In this document: positions 28,947 through 37,644 of the stretch, piece by piece
How the letters are laid out: each line of letters begins with the position of its first letter
Position numbering within the stretch: the stretch's first letter is position 1
Assembly (NCBI RefSeq): GCF_012641275.1
Contig: NZ_JABAIA010000004.1
Location: forward strand, 434,001 to 498,000
Source of the DNA: Chitinophaga varians
GTDB taxonomy: Bacteria; Bacteroidota; Bacteroidia; Chitinophagales; Chitinophagaceae
Direction of reading: 5' to 3'
Length of the DNA stretch: 64,000 nt
Program-made: the position numbers and the translations under genes
Notes under the pieces: model-generated
The model's input: the letters and a program-made list of their open reading frames with translations, nothing else
The model's database searches: none
What the model was told of the DNA's origin: nothing

Positions 28947-28979
28947 AAAAAAGTTGCAGGGCATCCCTGCAACTTTTTT
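28947..28979 (-). terminator. bidirectional-looking intrinsic terminator after SusD
   Basis: Perfect 15-bp stem (AAAAAAGTTGCAGGG / CCCTGCAACTTTTTT) with a 3-nt loop, 18 bp past the SusD stop codon at 28997. The A/T arms give a T-run on either strand. It ends the ECF sigma - FecR - SusC - SusD transcript before GH74. Confidence 0.85.
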
Positions 28980-28996
28980 GTGGTTGTAATGCTTTC

Positions 28997-30781
28997 TCAG
29001 TAGCCAGGGTTTTGCACCATCTTCGGGTTCCGGTCTATTACATCCTGTGGCACCGGGTTCAGGTACATTTTCCGGGTGAACACATGCGGGTGGTTCAGCG
29101 GCACAATTTCGTACTTCCACACACCGGAGTTGTTATCAGGTACGGTATTGCTGATTTTCATCGCGTGTTTGTCGACGTTCATCACGGTATTAGCTGTTTT
29201 CCAGCGAATGATATCATAAAAACGTTTGTTTTCAAAGCAGAGCTCCACTCTTCTTTCCTGGTAGATGGCCGCCCGCATGTCCGCCTGTGACAGGCCCGGG
29301 GAAAGGTCGGGCAGGCCGGCTCTTTTACGGATTTGATTAATAGCGGCATATACGGAGGCGTCGGGGCCGGTGGCTTCGTTTTGTGCTTCTGCGTATCCCA
29401 GCAGCACTTCCGCATAGCGGTAGTAGATGAAGTTGGCGCCGCTTACTGCGCCGCCGCCGGGCCGTACCAGTGGGTTAAGCCGCTTTTTGAAGTAGTAGCC
29501 GGTATTTGTCACATCGTCTGTTCCAAAATCGATCTGGTTTTTGGAGGGATGTACTTTGTCTATGCGGGTGTATATAGTATCGCCTTTGTCCATCCAGGTC
29601 ATTTTATAGGGGGCGCCATCGTAAACGATCCAGTCGTAAAAGCGTTTCTCCCGGCCAACGTACGGGTGTTGCGGATCATAGCCGGAAGCGGGATCGGTGA
29701 TGGGTTTTCCGTTGGCCATAAAAAACTGGTCCACCAGCTCCTGGGTGGGGCAGTAGTTGCCCCAGGTGTAGTAGGCGCCATTGATCCATACGGGGCCGCC
29801 GTATTGTTCAAAAGACGATCCCATTGTGTTGGCCACTACCTGCCGGTCCCATACCACTTCTGAATGATATTCGTTGGCTTCGTACCAGATGGCGGAGGGA
29901 TCAGGGAATAGGTCGTAGGCCTTGCCATTGCCATAGTCGTCGATGAACTGTTTAAAAGTGGCGGCGGCCTTAGCCCAGCGCTGGAGGTCATAGTTATTGT
30001 AGCCGGCTACTTTATAGGGGTCGTTGCCTGCGGCGGGTTGCGCGTCATTGAAGGCGGGGCTGGCGGCGTACAGCTCCACCCATCCTTTCAGTGCAAGCGC
30101 GGCGCCCAGGGTGGCCCTGCCGGCGTTTGCATCGCCCTTGTTGTATTTGGGCGGGAGGTGACCGTCTTTAACGACGGAATCCAGTTGCGACGTGATAAAA
30201 TCCACTGTCTCCGCAAAGCTGCTCCTGGGCGTATAGATAGCGGCGCTGTCCATCGTCCGCCTTTCTGCGGGCGCCGTAATGATAGGCAGCCCGCCAATAT
30301 GCATCCACAATTCACTGTAGAAAAAAGCGCGGATAAACCGGGCTTCGTCGAGCCGTTTGTTCAACCACTCCGGGGAGAAGTTTTGGGCGTTTTTACGCAC
30401 AGCGGCAATGAACGTGTTGCATTTGCGGATATTGGTAAAGATGGCCGGCCAGTTGGTAAGGTCGCCGGAGCCGGTGATACCGCCCCATATCGTATAGTCG
30501 TTGGAGGAGGCTTCCACGATGCCCTGCTTCCAGTTATAGGAAGTATAGTAGAAGCCGGCATCGTTGTCGTCGGTAAAATTGTCCAGGTTTTCCGGCTGGT
30601 TCCAATAGTTGGGCAATGCGCTGTAGATATCGTTAAGGAAAAGGTCCGCATTGCCTTCGTTGCTCCACTGGATGTCGTCTGTGAGCTTGGTCTTATCTGT
30701 ATTTTCCAGGAAATCCTTTTTGCACGACAGGACGCTGAGCAACAATAGTACTATGGGCAAAAGAATGATATATCGCTTCAT
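28997..30781 (-). CDS. SusD-like outer-membrane glycan-binding lipoprotein
   Basis: About 594 residues from ATG 30781 (MKRYIILLPIVLLLL). In-frame upstream starts only add sequence overlapping the SusC gene. The lipobox is SVLSCKKDF. The RagB/SusD fold has a helical core, the motif RRVELCFENKRFYDIIRWK and the ending RNPKMVQNPGY. It should pair with the SusC encoded immediately upstream (stop 30807, 25 bp away) to capture glycan at the surface. As the last gene before the terminator it closes the ECF-regulated unit. The ligand is unknown; proximity to GH74 makes a beta-glucan or xyloglucan oligosaccharide a reasonable guess. Confidence 0.95.
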   Translation of the reverse strand: MKRYIILLPIVLLLLSVLSCKKDFLENTDKTKLTDDIQWSNEGNADLFLNDIYSALPNYWNQPENLDNFTDDNDAGFYYTSYNWKQGIVEASSNDYTIWGGITGSGDLTNWPAIFTNIRKCNTFIAAVRKNAQNFSPEWLNKRLDEARFIRAFFYSELWMHIGGLPIITAPAERRTMDSAAIYTPRSSFAETVDFITSQLDSVVKDGHLPPKYNKGDANAGRATLGAALALKGWVELYAASPAFNDAQPAAGNDPYKVAGYNNYDLQRWAKAAATFKQFIDDYGNGKAYDLFPDPSAIWYEANEYHSEVVWDRQVVANTMGSSFEQYGGPVWINGAYYTWGNYCPTQELVDQFFMANGKPITDPASGYDPQHPYVGREKRFYDWIVYDGAPYKMTWMDKGDTIYTRIDKVHPSKNQIDFGTDDVTNTGYYFKKRLNPLVRPGGGAVSGANFIYYRYAEVLLGYAEAQNEATGPDASVYAAINQIRKRAGLPDLSPGLSQADMRAAIYQERRVELCFENKRFYDIIRWKTANTVMNVDKHAMKISNTVPDNNSGVWKYEIVPLNHPHVFTRKMYLNPVPQDVIDRNPKMVQNPGY

Positions 30782-30806
30782 AATCATTTTGTTTGACAGG
30801 ATGAAT

Positions 30807-33800
30807 CTAAAAAGTGGCATTGAGCCCAAATACAAATACCTTCTGGTTAGGATAGGCTGTTTCCAGGTCGGTGTAACCTACTTCCGGGTCCATGAATTTC
30901 ATCTTGCTGATGGTGAGAAGGTTTTGTCCGGAGAAATAACAGCGGAGGCGCTGCATCTTCATCGCTTTGGAAATGCCGGCAGGAAGCGTATATCCGAGCA
31001 CGGCTGTTTTTAAACGGAGATATCCTGTTTTCATCATCCAGAAATCAGAGTTCTGGGTGTTGTTGGCGTAGGGCGACTGGTTGGCGCGAGGGTATTTACC
31101 ATCGGGTGTTTGAGGTGTCCAGTGGTTGTTATAATATTCATACGCGGAATTACTGTTGTTGTTGTTGAAGGGGACCGTCTGAAACCCCCGGATATTCAGG
31201 CTGGCCAGCGCAGATCCCTGGAAGAACAGGCTAAGGTCAAACCCTTTCCAGGAGGCGCTGGGCGTAAAACCGTAAGTGATGAAAGGATATACCGGATTAC
31301 CGATCACTACTTCATCGTAGGAATCTATTTTACCGTCAGGCTTGCCATTGGGGCCGCTGATATCAGCATAGCGGATGTCGCCGGGATGAAGCACGCCAAA
31401 CTGGGTAACGTTGTAGCCGTCTTCGGCGTTGATAATGCCATCATTGTTTTTATCATCTGCCGCGGTGAACAGTCCCAGCGCATGATAGCCGAACTGTGTG
31501 CCGGTAGGCCTGCCTGTTCTGCTGCGGTTGGGATTGTCGCGCGTAGCGGCGGTTTCAAACACCTGGACCATTTTATTTTTGGCGTAGCTGAAATTACCGT
31601 TCAGGTTTACCTGCAGGCCGTTGGAAAAGCGGCGGCTGGTGCCAACGGAAACTTCGATGCCCCGGTTTTCCATGATGCCTGCGTTTTCATCAGAGAGGTT
31701 CAGTCCATATTCCACGGGTACGGTCACGGCCGGAGGCAGCAGCATGCCTGTTCTTCGTTCGTGGAAATAATCAGCTTCTATGGTGAGCAGTCCATGCCAG
31801 AAGGTAGCGTCCAGGCCGATATCAGTTTTGGTGGATATCTCCCAGGTGATATTGGGATTAGGTTCCCGGGTGATGTTGGAGCCTTGTACCATACTGCCGT
31901 TGCCGAAAGCATAGGCGTTACCGTACAGGTTATAGCCGTTCAGGTACTGATATGCGGCACCGGCGAGATTACCTGATTTACCCCAGGAGGCCCTGAGTTT
32001 GAGGTAGCTCAGGGTAGAGCCAAGGCCTGCCATGAAGTTTTCTTCCGAGATGATCCACCCGGCGGAGAAGGCCGGAAAATAGCCCCAGCGTTTACCGGGA
32101 GCGAAGTAGTAATGCCCGTCGTACCGGCCGGCTGCTTCAAAAAGATATTTATGGTCGTAGACATAACCCAGGCGGTACACAAATCCAAGCTGACTGCCGG
32201 TGACCGTAGAGCCATTGTTGTCGAAATCATTTTTGTTGGAGCTGCCCATGCCCAGCTCGTCGATGTTTACCGCAAAATTATTCCGCCGTGCGGAGAAGCC
32301 GGTAGAATCGTTCCTGCGGGCTTCTGCCACCACAAGGCCGGTGATGTCGTGTTTCCCGAAGTTATTGTGATAGTTGAGATATCCCTGGTAGGTGAAGTAC
32401 CGGTTTTTGGAATACTCCTGGTTTAGCCAGGTATATGGTGCGGCGCTTCCTTCGGAGGTGGATATCTGTTTCGTATAGCTGTAAGGGGTAGTGGCAGTAT
32501 TCTGCGAGTAAAAATAAAACGGCGTATGCCATCCTTTAACCGTAAAGTCATTCGGGTCATAGCTGAAAGTTCCTTTAATGCTCAGCCCTTTGATGAACGG
32601 CAGTTGTTGTTCCACGGCAAGCGTGGTAAGGAGGGACGTTGCATCGCGGCGGGAGTATCCCGCATTGAGAATACCTACCGGCGAGTTGCCGGCAAATTCG
32701 CCCCAGAGGCCGTTGCTATAGTAAAGGTTGGTGATGGGGATCAGCTTGTAGGCACTGCGGAACAACTGCCCCGGCGTAGTGGCCGCGTCCACGCTGTTGG
32801 TCTGCTGAACGGCCCCTATCAGTGACAGTGATACAGTGGTGGTAGGAGTGGCGCTGACTTCCATGTTGACGTTATAATCATAACGCCTGTAGTTTATCGG
32901 GTCAAACATCCCGTCCTGTTTAAGGAAGCCGATGCCGGCATAGTACCGTACTACTTTGGTGCCGCCGCTTAACTGCAGGTTGTAGTTTTGAATGGGCGCA
33001 TGCATCCGTACCAGGTCTTTGGTGTTGCTGATAGGATATTTGTCCGGGTCTTTGGCGTTCAGGTCTGCATATGAGTTGATGAAATCATCAGCAAAAGGTT
33101 GCTGTGTGCCGCCGGGGTTTTCATTCCGGTAGGCTTCATTGCGCAGGCGCATATAGTCCTGTGCGTTCAGCATTTTAGGGTAGTAGGTGGGCGTTTGCCA
33201 GCCGTAATAGGCGTTGAGTGACAATGACGGCATACCTGTCTGCCCGCGTTTAGTGGTGATCAGTATTACGCCGTTGGCGCCGCCTAACCCATATGGCGCT
33301 ACTGCGGCGGCATCTTTTAACACGGTAACAGAAGCGATGGAGCTGGGAGAAATTTCGTTGATGTTGTTACGGATGATACCGTCCACTACGATCAGCGGCG
33401 AGTTGTTGCCGGTGGTGGCAATACCCCTGATATGTATATCGGGGTTGTCTCTTCCCGGCTGGCCTCCGTTGGGGCGCATGCTGATGCCGGAAACATTTCC
33501 GGCCAGTGAATTGGAGATATTGGTGACGGGTGCCTTGGCCAGTTCTTTTCCCTGCACTGCTGCCACAGAGGCGGTAGAGGAGGTTTTTTTCTGTGTGCCG
33601 TAGCCCACTACCACGACTTCGTTCAGGCCGCTGGCGCTTTCTTTCAGGATGACAGTGATCGGATCGGCGGTACTGATGATTTCTGTTTGTTCGTAGCCTA
33701 CGTAACTGAATACCAATGTGACGCCGGTGCCGGCCTGTAGTTCAAAGTGGCCGGTTTCGTTGGTCATGGTACCGGTAGTGGTGCCTTTTACTTTTACGGA

Positions 33801-34214
33801 CACGCCGATGAGTGGTTCACCGCGTTCGTTTTTAACGGTGCCGCTTATTTTGGCAGCGGCGGTCCCGGATGCTATCACGATAGCATCGTTGTCCATCACG
33901 GTGTAGTGCAGTGTGGTGCCGGCGAAAGTCTGGGAAAGCAGTTGTTCCACGGAGGCATTTTCCGCATGGATAGATACCGGAGGTTTTTCCGGCAGGATGT
34001 CGTCGTTGTAGATAAGCCGGTACCGGCTTTTTTGTTGAATGGTTTTCAGTACTGTTTTAATGCTGACTTTCTCCAGGGAGATGCTGATCTTTTCCTGGCT
34101 GGCAGAGGTGGCAGATACGGGTATGCTGGCGATGAACAGCAAAGACACAGCAAATATGGCCCGCAGCCCGCCATGGAGGCTTTTATTGAAAGCCCATAGG
34201 AACATTAGTTTCAT
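30807..34214 (-). CDS. SusC-like TonB-dependent transporter with STN signalling domain
   Basis: The protein has 1135 residues, the longest SusC here. Signal peptide (about 1-37) is followed by a secretin/TonB N-terminal (STN) domain (about 42-115, ISISLEKVSIKTVLKTI to IVIASG). Then come a carboxypeptidase-regulatory-like domain (about 122-200), the box LNEVVVVGYGTQKK, the plug (about 215-325, NSPLIVVDGIIRNN and SVTVLKDAAAVAPYG) and the barrel ending FGLNATF. STN domains contact FecR-type anti-sigma factors in the periplasm, so the protein both imports its glycan and reports its presence. The FecR and ECF sigma genes directly upstream complete that circuit. Confidence 0.95.
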   Translation of the reverse strand: MKLMFLWAFNKSLHGGLRAIFAVSLLFIASIPVSATSASQEKISISLEKVSIKTVLKTIQQKSRYRLIYNDDILPEKPPVSIHAENASVEQLLSQTFAGTTLHYTVMDNDAIVIASGTAAAKISGTVKNERGEPLIGVSVKVKGTTTGTMTNETGHFELQAGTGVTLVFSYVGYEQTEIISTADPITVILKESASGLNEVVVVGYGTQKKTSSTASVAAVQGKELAKAPVTNISNSLAGNVSGISMRPNGGQPGRDNPDIHIRGIATTGNNSPLIVVDGIIRNNINEISPSSIASVTVLKDAAAVAPYGLGGANGVILITTKRGQTGMPSLSLNAYYGWQTPTYYPKMLNAQDYMRLRNEAYRNENPGGTQQPFADDFINSYADLNAKDPDKYPISNTKDLVRMHAPIQNYNLQLSGGTKVVRYYAGIGFLKQDGMFDPINYRRYDYNVNMEVSATPTTTVSLSLIGAVQQTNSVDAATTPGQLFRSAYKLIPITNLYYSNGLWGEFAGNSPVGILNAGYSRRDATSLLTTLAVEQQLPFIKGLSIKGTFSYDPNDFTVKGWHTPFYFYSQNTATTPYSYTKQISTSEGSAAPYTWLNQEYSKNRYFTYQGYLNYHNNFGKHDITGLVVAEARRNDSTGFSARRNNFAVNIDELGMGSSNKNDFDNNGSTVTGSQLGFVYRLGYVYDHKYLFEAAGRYDGHYYFAPGKRWGYFPAFSAGWIISEENFMAGLGSTLSYLKLRASWGKSGNLAGAAYQYLNGYNLYGNAYAFGNGSMVQGSNITREPNPNITWEISTKTDIGLDATFWHGLLTIEADYFHERRTGMLLPPAVTVPVEYGLNLSDENAGIMENRGIEVSVGTSRRFSNGLQVNLNGNFSYAKNKMVQVFETAATRDNPNRSRTGRPTGTQFGYHALGLFTAADDKNNDGIINAEDGYNVTQFGVLHPGDIRYADISGPNGKPDGKIDSYDEVVIGNPVYPFITYGFTPSASWKGFDLSLFFQGSALASLNIRGFQTVPFNNNNSNSAYEYYNNHWTPQTPDGKYPRANQSPYANNTQNSDFWMMKTGYLRLKTAVLGYTLPAGISKAMKMQRLRCYFSGQNLLTISKMKFMDPEVGYTDLETAYPNQKVFVFGLNATF

Positions 34215-34308
34215 AACATGGAATGTAAAGGGTGAAGGAAAGTAAAGCGGGTGAATGTGTAACGTTTTTTAGGTCATAAAAAATTATTTTTTGAAGATGA
34301 AAAATGGA

Positions 34309-35295
34309 TTAATTACTGATATGCACCGCTTTCCCGTCAATCCGGTAGTGAAAGGGGCGTGACAGCTGAAGCATTTTCAGCGCTTCGTCTGCCGATTCTG
34401 TATCGATGATGCCGGAAAACCGCAGCTGTTGCAGGCCGGGCGAGTCAAAATAAAAAGTGATGCCGTACCACCGGTTCATTTTATCGGCCAGTTCAGCAAA
34501 TGTGTTGTTGTCGAATGTCAGTTTATGGTTTAACCAGGATATTTCTGCGGGCAGGCCGCTGCTGTCTTTTTCCAGGTGTTTGGGCTGGAGAACGGCAGGC
34601 TGGCGGGATACCGGTACTGTCAGTTTTTCATCAGGGCGCAGTACTACGGTTTTATCCTGGAACGATACGGCAATTTTACCGCGTACCAATGTGGCAGATA
34701 CAGCGCTGTCGCTGCTATAGGCTTTTACGTTAAAGGCGGTGCCGAGCACACGGATGTTGACTTTGCCGGCGTGGATAATAAAAGGAATGCCCTCGCTTTG
34801 GGCAATATCAAAGAAGGCTTCTCCGGTGAGGGTGATTTCGCGGTGTTGTTTGCCGAAGCCGTTTTTTTCATAGTGAAGTTGTGTGTTGCTGTTGAGCCAT
34901 ACGATGGAGCCATCGGGAAGCGGCACCCTGGATTTGCCGCCGGGAGAGGAACTGATTTGTTGTAATGCGGGGCCGGGTGGACGTAAAAAATGCCAGGCGG
35001 CCCAGGTGGCTGTCAACACCGCTGCCGCTGCGGCCGTGGCCAGCAGTCTGCGTACAGGACGATGCCGGCGGGGCTGTTGCAGTTGTGGTGCTACTGCGCC
35101 CCAGATGCGTTTGTAGCTGTCATGGCGGTCTGCCACTTCCTGTATAGGTGTTTGCCAGACAGCCGCGGAAACATCCCGGAAAGCAGTTCCCTCCGGATGG
35201 TCGTCCACCAGCGCGTCCAGCTCTGACAGTTCAGAAGGGGAGATGTCGCCGCTCAGTTGTTTGCCGAGTAATGTCCATATGCGATCGTTGTCCAT
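34309..35295 (-). CDS. FecR-family anti-sigma factor
   Basis: About 328 residues from ATG 35295 (MDNDRIWTLLGKQL); sequence further upstream in frame is not FecR-like and overlaps the sigma gene. A cytoplasmic N-terminal part (about 1-85) that would bind the sigma factor precedes one transmembrane helix (LLATAAAAAVLTATWAAW, about 85-105). The periplasmic FecR domain (about 115-225) contains VPLPDGSIVWLNSNTQL and GEAFFDIA. The C-terminal STN-like/DUF4974 domain (about 255-328) has KLTFDNNTFAELADKMN and FSGIIDTESADEALKML. It holds the ECF factor inactive until the STN domain of the SusC-like partner signals. Gene order sigma - FecR - SusC - SusD is the standard one in Bacteroidota. Confidence 0.93.
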   Translation of the reverse strand: MDNDRIWTLLGKQLSGDISPSELSELDALVDDHPEGTAFRDVSAAVWQTPIQEVADRHDSYKRIWGAVAPQLQQPRRHRPVRRLLATAAAAAVLTATWAAWHFLRPPGPALQQISSSPGGKSRVPLPDGSIVWLNSNTQLHYEKNGFGKQHREITLTGEAFFDIAQSEGIPFIIHAGKVNIRVLGTAFNVKAYSSDSAVSATLVRGKIAVSFQDKTVVLRPDEKLTVPVSRQPAVLQPKHLEKDSSGLPAEISWLNHKLTFDNNTFAELADKMNRWYGITFYFDSPGLQQLRFSGIIDTESADEALKMLQLSRPFHYRIDGKAVHISN

Positions 35296-35395
35296 AACCG
35301 AATGAAAATGATGGAATGATGAGTGTCTGGTGTTATAAGACACCATAAAACAGGAAATGCCCCCAAAGGGTACCGGAATTTTTTTTAGGGCAGGA

Positions 35396-35962
35396 CTACT
35401 GATGATTGATGGTGGGAGGAGACACAAGAAGAAATGCTCTCACACTCGCGAGTTTTTTAAGGGCGATGCCCACCTGGTTTTCCACTGTTTTTATGGAGAT
35501 GTTGAGCAGATCGGCCACCTCCCTGTATTTAAGGCCGTCTTCTTTTACCAGTTTAAAAATGAGGCGGCACTGCGGCGGCAGCGCATTGATGGCCAGGTTA
35601 ATGTGTTGCATCATTTCATTGCTGATGAGCTGGGCTTCCGGGTTTATCTCATATTCCGGCAAACTGGCCTCGTCGAGATGCCAGGTTTTGTGATGGGCAT
35701 ATTTGCGGAGATGGTTGAGCGCGATATTACGGGTGGCCGCATAGAGGTACCATTTCAAATTAGTGATCTCACGGAGATCTTTCCTATGCCGCCATACGGC
35801 AATAAATACATCGGCTACTATTTCCTCGGCCATTTCCCTGTGGCGGGCTATGGCCAGGGCCACCTGCAGCAATGGCGCACAGTAGCAATCGTATAATTCT
35901 TTAAATGCCTTTGTATCACCGTTGTATATTCTGTTTTGCAATTCGGGGATATCGTCGCGCAT
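35396..35962 (-). CDS. ECF-type RNA polymerase sigma factor
   Basis: The protein has 188 residues, typical of Bacteroidota ECF sigma factors paired with FecR. Region 2 (about 20-90) includes FKELYDCYCAPLLQVAL and the DVFIAVWRHR segment that binds the -10 element. Region 4 (about 125-175) has LPPQCRLIFKLVKEDGLKYREVADLLNIS and TVENQVGIALKKL, a helix-turn-helix for the -35 element. It probably drives the downstream SusC/SusD genes when released by FecR. The start ATG 35962 gives the family-typical short N-terminus (MRDDIPELQNRIYNGD). It lies 100 bp upstream of the FecR gene. Confidence 0.95.
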   Translation of the reverse strand: MRDDIPELQNRIYNGDTKAFKELYDCYCAPLLQVALAIARHREMAEEIVADVFIAVWRHRKDLREITNLKWYLYAATRNIALNHLRKYAHHKTWHLDEASLPEYEINPEAQLISNEMMQHINLAINALPPQCRLIFKLVKEDGLKYREVADLLNISIKTVENQVGIALKKLASVRAFLLVSPPTINHQ

Positions 35963-36023
35963 GAAAATAAGAATAGCAGATTATGCAAAAATCCAATGGC
36001 GTAAATATAAATTGTCTTTCTGA

Positions 36024-36031
36024 CAAATATA
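36024..36031 (-). promoter_or_regulatory. -7-like promoter element for the ECF sigma gene
   Basis: TATATTTG on the minus strand matches the Bacteroidota -7 consensus TAnnTTTG, 62 bp upstream of the sigma start. No clear TTTG at -33 was found. An ATTGTC-N5-GACAAA inverted motif (36011-36027) overlaps it. The rest of the 340-bp gap 35963-36301, shared with a rightward gene, shows no gene. Confidence 0.35.
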
Positions 36032-36301
36032 CTATTTATCTGCACGTGTGCGCCGCCCGCCGATACTGCTTATCTTGAACATTAATTCTGCATGCAGGTT
36101 AGACAAATACAAGTTTTGATATTATCTTTATCTGTAATGGTTTAATGTCCCGTAATTGTTTTAACCTTTGGCCCGTTTCAAAACTGTTTGCACCAATAAA
36201 AATATTATCATGTTGTTGACTGAGTACTGTTGGCGTTTGGTCACACTGAAATAACTGTCTGTAGCGTTTTTCCCGGTAAACTTTTAAAATAACACTTATC
36301 T

Positions 36302-37468
36302 ATGAAATCAATTTTTCGTCTATGCAGGAAAATTACGATCTGCCTGTTGCTTGTTACCATGGCCCACATTGCCTATGTCAAAGGGGCCGTCCCTGTAGAT
36401 ACAGGCTGGGTGACGATGGGGCCTACCCAGACAGCAGTCAGCCCCTATGACCAGTATTACTACAAGTTGGTGCAGGTGAATGGCAGTACAGCTCGTTATG
36501 GGACTACTATTGAGCTGGCAGTAAATGCTGATGAGAATTATTTTGACCAGCAGGCGACTTACCAGGTCCGGGTAGATAAGTATGAGGGAACGGCAAACAG
36601 GTTTGATGGCCTGGAGGTCCGCTGTATATCAGGAAATCCGGCTGCCGCCACTTTTTATGTTTTTAATGATGCATTGTGGCTGAGGTCTAACTACAAGTGG
36701 GGGCTTATCAGTTACCGCACGGTTGCGCAGTTTCACGGATCGCCTCTTGTGGCTGCCCCTTTTGCTCAAACCACTACTGCGCCGGTCGGGTTCCTGGCCA
36801 CAACCGGTACCTATGGTTTAAAATGTGATTTTGACAATAATAAATTCTATCAGCTTCCTTACCAGGACACAAAAGGCAACCTGGCTGTTGCCGGTAATAT
36901 AGGCGCAGGAGTGGTACCCAACTATGCGCTCCATACTGTATCGCCTGGTAATACCAACAGGGCGGCAGCCTATCTCTGGGGCGAAAATTATGGCACCGCC
37001 ATCGGAACCCTTAACGCCACGGCCGCCAATTATGCATTTGCTGTCCTGAATAATGCGAACCCTGATGGTTCCAGCGCACCCGGCGGTGGCAAGCCCCTGT
37101 TGTTTGTAAGGGGAGACGGCAATGTCGGAATTGGCACCTCGGTGCCTCAGGCTAAACTGGCTGTAAAAGGGGACGTCTTTGCCTTAAAGATAAAAGTCAC
37201 CCAAACCGGATGGGCGGATTTCGTATTTCATCCGGACTATAAACTGCCGGCATTACAGGACGTAGAGCAATTCGTTAAGGAGCACAGGCATTTGCCCGAG
37301 ATCCCATCGCAAAAGGACGTCGAAAGAGATGGACTGGACATTGGAGAGATCAATAAGAAGTTGTTGCAGAAAGTAGAAGAACTGACGCTGTATCTGATTG
37401 AAATGAAAAAAGAGAACGATGACCTGAAAAAGAGGATGGAAGCGGTGGAAAAAAAACAGGAAAGATAA
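36302..37468 (+). CDS. secreted protein with tail-fibre-like C-terminus
   Basis: The protein has 388 residues with a signal peptide (about 1-28). Residues 30-280 are not recognised beyond beta-rich, Gly/Ala/Asn-rich sequence. They include NVGIGTSVPQAKLAVKGDVF (about 275-295), a pattern common in bacteroidal proteins with phage tail-fibre or intramolecular-chaperone ends. The C-terminus (about 300-388) has WADFVFHPDYKLPALQDVEQF and HLPEIPSQ, then a heptad-like coiled coil rich in Lys and Glu that probably trimerises. Such proteins occur widely in Bacteroidota without known function. It is a single gene with a terminator 50 bp downstream and has no obvious link to the glycan loci. Confidence 0.75.
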   Translation: MKSIFRLCRKITICLLLVTMAHIAYVKGAVPVDTGWVTMGPTQTAVSPYDQYYYKLVQVNGSTARYGTTIELAVNADENYFDQQATYQVRVDKYEGTANRFDGLEVRCISGNPAAATFYVFNDALWLRSNYKWGLISYRTVAQFHGSPLVAAPFAQTTTAPVGFLATTGTYGLKCDFDNNKFYQLPYQDTKGNLAVAGNIGAGVVPNYALHTVSPGNTNRAAAYLWGENYGTAIGTLNATAANYAFAVLNNANPDGSSAPGGGKPLLFVRGDGNVGIGTSVPQAKLAVKGDVFALKIKVTQTGWADFVFHPDYKLPALQDVEQFVKEHRHLPEIPSQKDVERDGLDIGEINKKLLQKVEELTLYLIEMKKENDDLKKRMEAVEKKQER

Positions 37469-37519
37469 ATTGCGATACGGCCATTCAGATGTTGGCATAT
37501 CACTATCATTAAACAGCGG

Positions 37520-37548
37520 GCCGCCTCATCATAGTGAGGCGGCTTTTT
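37520..37548 (+). terminator. intrinsic terminator
   Basis: 9-bp stem GCCGCCTCA / TGAGGCGGC with a 6-nt loop, followed by TTTTT, 50 bp after the stop of the gene at 36302. Confidence 0.8.
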
Positions 37549-37617
37549 CTTCCTGAACAGAACACAACAGTCACCTCCCGACATCAGAAATAAAATCTAC
37601 TGTCCGGGGAAATTCTT

Positions 37618-37625
37618 TATCTTGG
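37618..37625 (+). promoter_or_regulatory. -7-like promoter element
   Basis: TATCTTGG matches the Bacteroidota -7 consensus TAnnTTTG at 7 of 8 positions and ends 19 nt before the ATG of the serine hydrolase. A very similar TATCTTCG stands 20 nt before the gene at 62509. Confidence 0.4.
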
Positions 37626-37644
37626 TTCCTATACAAATTCCACT

